This document shows positions 9,903 through 17,489 of a DNA stretch of 64,000 nt, piece after piece; positions within the stretch are counted from its first letter, which is position 1, and the number at the start of each line of letters is the position of its first letter. The translations under genes were made by a program, and so were the position numbers. The DNA is taken from contig CAZVRJ010000005.1 of the NCBI GenBank assembly GCA_964629885.1, positions 19,437 through 83,436 of the forward strand, in the 5' to 3' direction. Source of the stretch: CAYWCV01 sp964629885 (GTDB taxonomy: Bacteria > Bacteroidota > Rhodothermia > Balneolales > CAYWCV01). Under the pieces are notes generated by a model, which worked only from the letters and a program-made list of their open reading frames with translations, searched no databases and was not told where the DNA came from.

Positions 9903-10129
9903 GCACCGAAAAACGCTTCCAATACGATGGGTTTAAGAACGCAAAGTGCCTGAACGCCACATTCCCAAATCAAAGTTTGAAACGACTACTCACGAAGTGA
10001 GCACAAATCACATAACATATAGCAGCACAATAGGTTATGAATAGGTTCATTAAACGCCTGTGCACATAAATGCCAAATGGTGATTTATCCCCAATTATAT
10101 TTAATCGACTTATATATATTACATTATAT

Positions 10130-10180
10130 ATACACACTATATAATGCGATTATCTGTAATCAGCATTATATAGTGTGTAT
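10130..10180. promoter_or_regulatory. Long inverted repeat with NrdR-box-like arms
   Basis: Arms at 10130-10152 and 10157-10180 form a 23-bp stem with one bulged base (10162) and a TCTG loop. The outer parts read ACACTATAT and ATATAGTGT, which match the two halves of the NrdR consensus (acaCwAtATaTwGtgt). Taken as two 16-mers (10134-10149 and 10161-10176) they match at about 13 and 12 positions, but their centre distance of 27 bases is shorter than the usual 30-32. No U-run follows on the minus strand, so a simple terminator of the receptor gene is less likely. Confidence 0.4.
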
Positions 10181-10233
10181 TATCATAAATAGACCATCAA
10201 TACTATGTCGTATTTTTCAGCATACTATTTTAA

Positions 10234-12159
10234 TCATTTACGACTAACCCTGACTGCTACAAGAAGATGCCTCCCCGGCATGGGGTACCAAGCCAGAGTA
10301 CTATACGTTGCATTGAATGCATTAACCAAACTGAGTCTTACTGATGGTTCAATGCTACCTGCCGTAAATCGATATTGAGTGCTTACGTTCGCCAAAGTGT
10401 ACGACGGCATGGGGTCGATTGCACTGCTGTGGTCTTCACTGCTATATCGTTTGCCATCGTGCGAAAGCTCTGTGTTAAGCTGAAACTGTCGGATGCTAGC
10501 ACCGGCCTGAATCCTGATCATCCATTCGGGTGTATACCTGAGTTGATTGTTCACGGCTGTATCCCCAACGAAGCGAGCTCTCGGAATAAAGGCCCTGTTC
10601 CAAGTCACCTGCGATCCCGTGTGAAGTTTCACCTTATTGATGATGGTTTCAACTCTAAAATTTTGCTCAATGCCGTGACCATGCATTTCCTGAAGGTTTA
10701 TCGGAGACCACATCCCCCCCTCGCCCGGTTGCCAAACGATGCCGTTTTTTGCTCTCGTCAAATAGGTCAATGCCTGCCAATCGATTTTGGTTCTGCCCCG
10801 CTGCGTCTGATAATGTAGCCCAATATCGGCTTTATGAGCTCTTTCAGGCTGTAAATCGGGATTACCTCCATAGATCCAGTATTGGTCGTTCAAAGTCGGT
10901 GCCGTGAAATTGTAGCTCCATTGAGACCTGATATGCAAAACGTTCGTGATGAGCGGTTTGTTTAATCCGATGGATGGACTCAAGGCTGAGCCTATGTCCT
11001 CAATTACATCGAGTCTGACTGCTGGAAAGAGTACTAATCCAGCAGGAGCATTAACCAGTGCCCGGATTGTGCCGTTTAGCGCGTTCCTGGAAGTTGGAGA
11101 CTCAAAATTATTCGTTGATACGCCAACTGCGTCTCCACCCACAGAAGTGGTGACATCGAACCATGGCTTGGGAGAAATGTCGTATTGTAGGGCCAAAGAT
11201 GCACCCCTTACCCTGTTGTAGCTTCTTTCGGTGAGCCAGATATCGTTGTATAAAAGTCGGCTTTGCCAAACTTGGGCTCCTACCGACCAGTTTGAGCCAC
11301 TGCCTGGGCCTGTGAGCTCTGCTGTGAGCCGAATTTCTTCATCATCTTGGACACCCTCCATGCCCAGAAAATTGATCGGATCCGGTATTTCACGATTGGC
11401 AATGTGACCATATGCGTTTGTGCGCAACGAATACTTATTGTTTACTGCAAGGGTACCAAGTTGAATCCATTTCCTATCAAAGCTGCTGTTATCTCGACGA
11501 AGTTGGGTGTCTTGGTCGGTATTTGTATATGCATAATTGTTGTCGGACGATGTGCTGCCTGCATTGATTAAATAGGTGTTGTTTCCCCTTGTTGCAACAA
11601 ATGACCCGAAAGATTCCTGATATCCCCATGGACCTCTTTCGTGCGACAGTTTCCACCCTTGGTTCCATCCACTGCCCAGTAGCAGGCTCCCACCCGGTGC
11701 TGCGCTTCCGAAAGTGGATGATGCATTTGCCGTGGCGATTTCGGCCAGCCCCAGCGTTGATACAGAGATCAACGCCATGTCAACTTGTCCGTGCATGGGC
11801 TGATTTAGCGTGAATCCGTCTCTTACAACTTGAAATGAGGTAGTTCCAAATCCTCGTTGGGTGAGTCCGGATGCTAGTCCTGGTCCATTCGACCGCAGGT
11901 AGGCGTGACCATAAAGCGAAAGCAAAGAAACAAGATCTCTAGCTGAGGTGCCTTCCAATACTTCGGGTCCGATTACAAGGACTTGCTGAGGCTGATATAT
12001 GGCAGGCACTTTGTAACGAGTGCTTGTAACCTGAACCTCAGGCAAGCTGTCGTTTTTGACTTGGCCCACAGACGGTGCGGCAAACAGAAGTAGGATCAGC
12101 GACCCTAATGATACGATGCGGCAGATCGAACTCTGCCGAGTTGTGTGATGTGTTTTCAT
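10234..12159 (-). CDS. btuB: TonB-dependent outer-membrane receptor, vitamin B12 (BtuB-like)
   Basis: 641 residues. A signal peptide spans about 1-32 (cleavage near SVGQ). The next segment (LPEVQVTSTRY) can act as TonB box, followed by a plug domain (about 55-160, with VRDGFTLNQP) and a C-terminal beta-barrel rich in alternating aromatic strands. The family imports scarce chelates through the outer membrane using TonB energy. Assignment to cobalamin rests on the cobalamin riboswitch in its leader and on the flanking nrdJ and metH rather than on binding residues. A BtuFCD inner-membrane system is not in the window. Confidence 0.88.
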   Translation of the reverse strand: MKTHHTTRQSSICRIVSLGSLILLLFAAPSVGQVKNDSLPEVQVTSTRYKVPAIYQPQQVLVIGPEVLEGTSARDLVSLLSLYGHAYLRSNGPGLASGLTQRGFGTTSFQVVRDGFTLNQPMHGQVDMALISVSTLGLAEIATANASSTFGSAAPGGSLLLGSGWNQGWKLSHERGPWGYQESFGSFVATRGNNTYLINAGSTSSDNNYAYTNTDQDTQLRRDNSSFDRKWIQLGTLAVNNKYSLRTNAYGHIANREIPDPINFLGMEGVQDDEEIRLTAELTGPGSGSNWSVGAQVWQSRLLYNDIWLTERSYNRVRGASLALQYDISPKPWFDVTTSVGGDAVGVSTNNFESPTSRNALNGTIRALVNAPAGLVLFPAVRLDVIEDIGSALSPSIGLNKPLITNVLHIRSQWSYNFTAPTLNDQYWIYGGNPDLQPERAHKADIGLHYQTQRGRTKIDWQALTYLTRAKNGIVWQPGEGGMWSPINLQEMHGHGIEQNFRVETIINKVKLHTGSQVTWNRAFIPRARFVGDTAVNNQLRYTPEWMIRIQAGASIRQFQLNTELSHDGKRYSSEDHSSAIDPMPSYTLANVSTQYRFTAGSIEPSVRLSLVNAFNATYSTLAWYPMPGRHLLVAVRVSRK

Positions 12160-12194
12160 ACACCCTTATACTTTTATTCCCGAAAGTTGGTGTT

Positions 12195-12355
12195 GGGTTC
12201 TAAGGCAGGTCTCCTGGCTTGCAACGCCCAAAGTGGTGTGCCTTCCCGAGGGTTATTCAGTGACATACCGGGCTTGATGTTGCTTACAGTTGCGGGTACA
12301 GCTTTCGATTAGAACGAAATTCCCTTTTCATTGGCTTGATGACGAAGCCAAACCG
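12195..12355 (-). ncRNA. Cobalamin riboswitch
   Basis: Read on the minus strand, this leader shows the conserved blocks in order: a GGCTT/AAGCC hairpin, AAAAGGGAA, CCCGCAACTGTAAGC, GTCACTG, GGGAAGGC and the 3' block GCCAGGAGACCTGCC. The closing stem pairs GGTT (about 12351) with AACC (12196-12199). It ends 35 bases before the receptor ATG at 12159, where AAGGGTG could be the ribosome-binding site, so AdoCbl binding is expected to shut off receptor synthesis. The rest of 12160-12540 holds only this element and the sod promoter region. Confidence 0.95.
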
Positions 12356-12439
12356 TAGAACAGTTATGTAAAGAACTACAACAAGATAGCTCACAATTAA
12401 GGATCGAATCAACCCAAATGTGTGTTTAAGGGAAATACA

Positions 12440-12462
12440 TTTGCCTTGATCGACAAGGCAAA
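12440..12462. promoter_or_regulatory. Perfect inverted repeat upstream of sod, possible DtxR/MntR-type operator
   Basis: TTTGCCTTG (12440-12448) and CAAGGCAAA (12454-12462) are a perfect 9-bp inverted repeat around ATCGA. The half site resembles the MntR box half (TTTGCCTT), though that box has no spacer. It sits about 80 bases before the sod start. A smaller CATAC/GTATG repeat follows at 12476-12490. Metal-responsive control of the Fe/Mn enzyme is a reasonable inference. Confidence 0.45.
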
Positions 12463-12540
12463 CCTGATTAGATTACATACTTTTTGTATGCAGCAGAATT
12501 AGTGGGACGTTGATATCCCCATAACACATTGAATACTACT

Positions 12541-13266
12541 ATGAGCACAATCAATAGAAGAGACATGTTAAAGCTATCGGCTGGCACCTTGGGTGCATTT
12601 GCTGCCGGTGGCCTATTTCAGAATGCGGCTGCAAGCTGGAAAATGTACAACCCTGAAACACGCAAATACGAGCTGCCTCCTCTTCCCTACGCTTATGATG
12701 CACTTGAGCCGCATATCGACGCTCAGACCATGCGCCTGCATCACGACATCCATCATTTAGGCTATGTGAATGGCTTGAATAACGCCATCGCTAAGCTTGA
12801 AGAGTCGCATGCATCGGGCGATTACAGTCTCGTCAAGCACTGGTCGCGTGAAATGGCATTTCATGGTGCAGGACACCTTCTGCACGTGATCTTCTGGAAT
12901 ACCATGGCTCCTCAAGTAGATGGCGACAACGTCCCTACAGATCCCGATTTGGTTGCTGCCATCAATGCTTCGTTCGGTTCCTACGAAAACTTCCGCAAGC
13001 ATTTTGTAGCCGCATCAATAGCCGTAGAAGCAAGCGGATGGGGCATTTTGGCATATGAGCCAATCGGTAACCGCTTAGTTGTGTTACAATCAGAAAAGCA
13101 TCAGGATCTTACTCAGTGGACATCCGTTCCAATTTTGGCCATTGATGTGTGGGAGCATGCCTACTACCTTAAGTACCAGAACCGTCGTGGTGAGTACGTA
13201 AACAATTGGTTCAACGTAATCAATTGGGATGAAGTGGCACGCAACTTTAAGGTTGCAGTAGGCTGA
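12541..13266 (+). CDS. Tat-exported Fe/Mn superoxide dismutase
   Basis: 241 residues from the ATG at 12541; an in-frame TTG at 12529 would add four. The N-terminus INRRDMLKLSAGTLGAFAAG is a twin-arginine signal with a hydrophobic stretch ending near NAAA, so the mature enzyme works outside the cytoplasm. The catalytic part has the helical N-domain (HIDAQTMRLHHDIHH), the HLLHVIFWN segment and DVWEHAYYLKYQNRR with the C-terminal Asp and His metal ligands. It dismutates superoxide. Iron and manganese use cannot be separated by eye. A palindromic operator-like site lies upstream; metH begins 28 bases downstream. Confidence 0.93.
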   Translation: MSTINRRDMLKLSAGTLGAFAAGGLFQNAAASWKMYNPETRKYELPPLPYAYDALEPHIDAQTMRLHHDIHHLGYVNGLNNAIAKLEESHASGDYSLVKHWSREMAFHGAGHLLHVIFWNTMAPQVDGDNVPTDPDLVAAINASFGSYENFRKHFVAASIAVEASGWGILAYEPIGNRLVVLQSEKHQDLTQWTSVPILAIDVWEHAYYLKYQNRRGEYVNNWFNVINWDEVARNFKVAVG

Positions 13267-13294
13267 TAATCGATCGTTTTTTTAGCTGCTCAAA

Positions 13295-16200
13295 TTGATT
13301 AACAAACTTCGTCAATTGCTGGGTCAGCGTATTCTTCTCCTCGATGGAGCCATGGGTACGATGATCCAGCAACACAAACCCGATGAGCTTACTTATCGGG
13401 GAGAGCGTTTCAAAGACTGGAACGTTGATCTCAAAGGGAACAACGACCTTCTCACGATCACCCAGCCAGAAATGATTGAGGGGATCCACCGTGCATTCCT
13501 CGACGCCGGATCCGATATCATCGAGACGAACACGTTCAACTCGAACGCCATATCGCTCGCCGATTATGAGCAGGAGGATTTGGCATACGAGTTGAATCTG
13601 GAGGCAGCCTTACTGGCGAGGAAAGCCGTTGATCAGTTTGTCAATTCGAACGGTGGTGAGCGATTTGTGGCAGGTGCAATCGGCCCAACAAATCGGACAC
13701 TCAGCATGTCGCCTGACGTAAACAACCCTGGCTACAGGGCTGTTTCGTTCGACCAGCTGATGGATGCCTACCAAGTGCAGGTAAAAGGGCTCTTGGACGG
13801 CGGTGTCGACATCATTCTCATCGAGACCGTATTCGACACCCTGAATTGCAAGGCAGCCATCCGAGCTGTGGCCAACGAAACCCGAGCGCGTGGTGTGAGA
13901 GTTCCAGTTATGATTTCTGGTACCATCACCGATGCAAGCGGCCGTACTCTGTCCGGACAGACACCCGAAGCGTTTTGGATCTCGGTTGCGCATACGCCCG
14001 ATCTTATCAGCGTAGGGCTCAACTGCGCCTTGGGCTCAGCCCAAATGCGCCCACACCTTCAGGCGTTATCTACCGTGGCTTCGGTAGCTGTAAGTCTGTA
14101 TCCGAATGCGGGTCTTCCGAATGCTTTTGGCGAGTATGACGAATCGGCTGCTTTTATGGCAGAAGTCATTGGATCTTACGCCAAAGAAGGCATGATCAAC
14201 GTTGCGGGTGGATGTTGCGGAACTCGCCCGGAGCACATTGCAGCAATGTCTGAGGCAGTTAGAAATATCCAACCGAGGACAATTCCGAGCGAATCCAAGA
14301 TCTTTTCACTGAGCGGGCTTGAGCCGCTTTGGGTGCGACCAGAGAGTAACTTTGTTAATATTGGTGAGCGGACTAATGTTACCGGCTCACGGAAATTTGC
14401 CCGTCTAGTACTTAATGGAGCCTATGATGAGGCAATTGATGTAGCGCGTCAGCAGGTCGATAACGGTGCTCAGATCATCGATATCAATATGGATGAAGGC
14501 ATGCTCGACTCGGTGGGTGCTATGACTACCTATCTTAACCTGCTTGCTTCGGAACCCGATATCAGCAAGGTTCCGTTCATGATCGACTCGAGCAAATGGG
14601 AAGTGCTCGAAGCTGGATTAAAGTGCGTGCAAGGCAAGGCGATTGTCAACTCAATCAGCCTTAAAGAGGGCGAATCTGTATTTCTCGATCATGCGCGGCG
14701 TATTCGCGAGTACGGCGCAGCTGTGGTGGTCATGGCATTTGACGAGCAAGGTCAGGCCGATACCTATCAACGGCGCATCGACATCTGCAAGCGTGCGTGG
14801 CATTTGCTAACGCAAGAAATCGGGTTTTCTTCGCACGACATCATTTTTGATCCGAACATACTGACCGTCGCAACTGGAATTGACGAACACCGTCGATATG
14901 CCATCGATTTCATTGAGGCCACCCGCTGGATCAAGAAGCACTTACCCGATGTGAAGGTCAGCGGCGGGATTAGCAACATATCGTTCTCATTCAGGGGTAA
15001 CGACAAGGTACGCGAAGCGATGCATGCCGCATTCTTGTATCACGCCATTAAGGCTGGGCTAGATATGGGAATTGTAAATGCTGGTCAACTTGAAGTCTAT
15101 GAGGAAATCGACCCAGAGTTACTCTTGCTTGTTGAAGACGTGTTATTTGACCGCAGGCCCGACTCAACCGAGCGACTGGTGACCTATGCCGACAATATGG
15201 GATCTAAGAAGGGGCAAACGCAAAGTGGTGGACCCGACTTGGCGTGGAGAGATGGCAGCGTAACTGAACGGTTAAAACACGCTTTGGTAAAAGGTATCGC
15301 CGACTATATCGAGCAGGATACCGATGAGGCACGGTTGTCGGTAGATAGTCCCATCAAAGTGATCGAGGGTCCATTGATGGATGGAATGAACGTTGTAGGC
15401 GACCTTTTCGCAGAAGGCAAGATGTTCTTGCCGCAGGTTGTGAAAAGTGCGCGGGTCATGAAGAAGTCGGTGGCCTATCTGATTCCATACATCGAGGCTG
15501 AGAAAGCCAAATCCAATCAAGTTTCAACTCAGGCAAAGATTTTGTTGGCTACCGTAAAGGGTGATGTTCACGACATTGGTAAAAACATTGTAGGTGTTGT
15601 GCTCGCATGCAATAATTTCGATGTGTCCGATCTAGGCGTGATGGTTCCTGCTAACAAAATTCTCGACGAGGCTGAGCGTATAGGCGCAGACGTGATAGGT
15701 TTGAGCGGGCTGATTACACCATCTCTTGACGAAATGGTTAATGTGGCTCGCGAAATGGAGCGCAGAGGCATGAAAACCCCTCTTTTAATTGGAGGTGCAA
15801 CGACCAGCAAGATGCACACAGCAGCCAAAATTGCGCCAAGTTACAGCGGTGCTGTCGTTCATGTTCTGGATGCTTCGCGAAGTGTTCCCGTCGTTTCAAG
15901 CCTGATCAATGCAGATAAAGCAGAGTTGTTCACTGCAGAGTTAAATAAAGAGTATGAAGTGCTTCGGGTTAAACTCGCATCACGAAGCTCCACAAGGGAG
16001 TTTCTCGACATCCAGACAGCTCGTGGCAATGCATTCAAACCCGATTGGAATAGCTATGTACCACCTAAGCCAGCCATACTTGGAGTGACCGACCTTTCTG
16101 CTACAGTTGGTCAGCTGAGGCGCTATATTGACTGGACACCCTTTTTTATTACATGGCAATTAAGTGGTAAATACCCAGCCATATTCGATGACCCCAACAT

Positions 16201-16981
16201 GGGAGAGGAAGCACATCGAATTTATAATGATGCAAACCGGATGCTTGATGAGCTTGAGGCTTCCGGTGCATTAAAATGCAAAGGAGTTGTGGGGCTTTTC
16301 CCAGCCAACAGCGACGGCGACGACATTTTGGTTTACGCCGATGAATCTCGCTCCGATGTAGTCGCAACGTTTCATACTATTCGCCAACAGGCACTGAAAC
16401 GCGAGGGTCAGCCGAACAAGGCTTTATCAGACTTTATCGCACCCGTTGATTCAGACAAACAGGATTATGTTGGTGGCTTTGCGGTAACCGCTGGATTGGG
16501 CATCGAGGCCATGTTAGAAAGGTACGCGGCCGACCATGACGACTACAGCTCCATTATGCTTAAGGCGATAGCAGACAGACTCGCTGAAGCGTTTGCTGAG
16601 TTCGCACACGAGCATACTCGCAAGGTTTTATGGGGTTATAGCCCTAACGAAAACTTCTCAAACGAAGAGCTTATACGTGAAAGTTACCAAGGTATTCGTC
16701 CTGCACCTGGCTACCCAGCACAACCTGACCATACCGAAAAGGGAATCTTGTTTGAGTTGCTGAATGCCTCACAAAGGACAAGTATCGTGTTAACGGAGCA
16801 TTTTGCCATGTATCCAGCTGCATCGGTTTCAGGGCTATACCTCTCTCATCCCGAAGCCGATTACTTCACCATCGGGAAAATTGGAGCAGATCAGTTGCGC
16901 GACTACGCAATCAGGAAAGGTTTTACTTTAGAAGACATGGAGCGGTGGTTGTCTCCAATTTTGAACTATGACCCAGCTTAA
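13295..16981 (+). CDS. metH: Cobalamin-dependent methionine synthase
   Basis: 1228 residues. Domains in order: homocysteine-binding barrel with zinc cysteines C244, C307 and C308; methyltetrahydrofolate (pterin) domain starting at NIGERTNVTGSRKF (about 355); B12 cap and Rossmann module with DVHDIG, in which H759 is the lower axial cobalt ligand; and a C-terminal SAM-dependent reactivation domain. Numbering is nearly identical to E. coli MetH. The start must lie upstream of the conserved LDGAMGTM at residue 16 and after an in-frame TAG at 13283, so the TTG at 13295 is the best choice. It follows sod and converges on sufE with only 7 bases between stops. Confidence 0.96.
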   Translation: MINKLRQLLGQRILLLDGAMGTMIQQHKPDELTYRGERFKDWNVDLKGNNDLLTITQPEMIEGIHRAFLDAGSDIIETNTFNSNAISLADYEQEDLAYELNLEAALLARKAVDQFVNSNGGERFVAGAIGPTNRTLSMSPDVNNPGYRAVSFDQLMDAYQVQVKGLLDGGVDIILIETVFDTLNCKAAIRAVANETRARGVRVPVMISGTITDASGRTLSGQTPEAFWISVAHTPDLISVGLNCALGSAQMRPHLQALSTVASVAVSLYPNAGLPNAFGEYDESAAFMAEVIGSYAKEGMINVAGGCCGTRPEHIAAMSEAVRNIQPRTIPSESKIFSLSGLEPLWVRPESNFVNIGERTNVTGSRKFARLVLNGAYDEAIDVARQQVDNGAQIIDINMDEGMLDSVGAMTTYLNLLASEPDISKVPFMIDSSKWEVLEAGLKCVQGKAIVNSISLKEGESVFLDHARRIREYGAAVVVMAFDEQGQADTYQRRIDICKRAWHLLTQEIGFSSHDIIFDPNILTVATGIDEHRRYAIDFIEATRWIKKHLPDVKVSGGISNISFSFRGNDKVREAMHAAFLYHAIKAGLDMGIVNAGQLEVYEEIDPELLLLVEDVLFDRRPDSTERLVTYADNMGSKKGQTQSGGPDLAWRDGSVTERLKHALVKGIADYIEQDTDEARLSVDSPIKVIEGPLMDGMNVVGDLFAEGKMFLPQVVKSARVMKKSVAYLIPYIEAEKAKSNQVSTQAKILLATVKGDVHDIGKNIVGVVLACNNFDVSDLGVMVPANKILDEAERIGADVIGLSGLITPSLDEMVNVAREMERRGMKTPLLIGGATTSKMHTAAKIAPSYSGAVVHVLDASRSVPVVSSLINADKAELFTAELNKEYEVLRVKLASRSSTREFLDIQTARGNAFKPDWNSYVPPKPAILGVTDLSATVGQLRRYIDWTPFFITWQLSGKYPAIFDDPNMGEEAHRIYNDANRMLDELEASGALKCKGVVGLFPANSDGDDILVYADESRSDVVATFHTIRQQALKREGQPNKALSDFIAPVDSDKQDYVGGFAVTAGLGIEAMLERYAADHDDYSSIMLKAIADRLAEAFAEFAHEHTRKVLWGYSPNENFSNEELIRESYQGIRPAPGYPAQPDHTEKGILFELLNASQRTSIVLTEHFAMYPAASVSGLYLSHPEADYFTIGKIGADQLRDYAIRKGFTLEDMERWLSPILNYDPA

Positions 16982-16988
16982 ACCAAGC

Positions 16989-17423
16989 TCATGTTGTTGG
17001 CTCCAGGGTGGCAGCATATAGTTTAATTTTCTTTAGCATCGCACCAAGGCCGTTTGCTCGAGTAGGAGACAAATGACGGTCTAATCCGATCTGAGTAATG
17101 AATGTAGGCTCTGTAAGTAATATTTCGGATGGCGTACGACCATTATATACTCTGAGCAACAAGGCAATTAAGCCTTTCACGATTAATGCGTCGCTGTCTG
17201 CCTGAAATTTAACCAAACCCGCGTCACCATCAGCGTGTAACCAGACCTGAGATTGGCAACCGTGCACTTTGTTAACCTCAGCCCGATGCTGTTCATCCAT
17301 AGGAGGCAATTTCTTGCCTAAGTTGATAATATGCTCGTATCGGTCGGTCCAGTCTTGGAACAGGTTGAATTCTCTGACTATGCGCTCTTGGGTCTGCTGT
17401 ATAGTGAGCTGTTGAGTAGACAA
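16989..17423 (-). CDS. sufE: SufE-family cysteine desulfuration protein
   Basis: 144 residues. KVHGCQSQVW places the persulfide-accepting cysteine at C56, in the exact SufE context. SufE takes sulfur from the SufS desulfurase and passes it on for Fe-S cluster assembly in the cytoplasm. The second conserved region (DALIVKGLIALLL and TRANGLGAML) is present. It is the last gene of a minus-strand run behind the antiporter (66-base gap). No SufS or scaffold gene is in the window. Confidence 0.93.
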   Translation of the reverse strand: MSTQQLTIQQTQERIVREFNLFQDWTDRYEHIINLGKKLPPMDEQHRAEVNKVHGCQSQVWLHADGDAGLVKFQADSDALIVKGLIALLLRVYNGRTPSEILLTEPTFITQIGLDRHLSPTRANGLGAMLKKIKLYAATLEPTT

Positions 17424-17489
17424 GATGATGACTTTCTTAATCGGTGTATTTATAAATTATAACAAAAATAGCCAACCAAGGATTCAGCA

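Larger units (their letters stand above)
9707..10233. other. 527-base AT-rich non-coding region upstream of nrdJ
   Basis: No credible gene. It holds three DnaA-box-like nonamers (9874, 9894, 10085), an imperfect direct repeat with core TAGGTT (10031-10047), a very AT-rich stretch at about 10095-10145 and a 23-bp hairpin at 10130-10180. It separates the stop of the B12 receptor gene from the nrdJ start, both on the minus strand. It could be a composite nrdJ control region or, less likely, a replication origin. Confidence 0.6.

Noticed and set aside
10234..10240. Intrinsic terminator of the B12 receptor gene formed by the hairpin at 10130-10180
   Set aside because: The hairpin has no U-run on the minus strand and lies over 50 bases past the stop; a regulatory role fits better.
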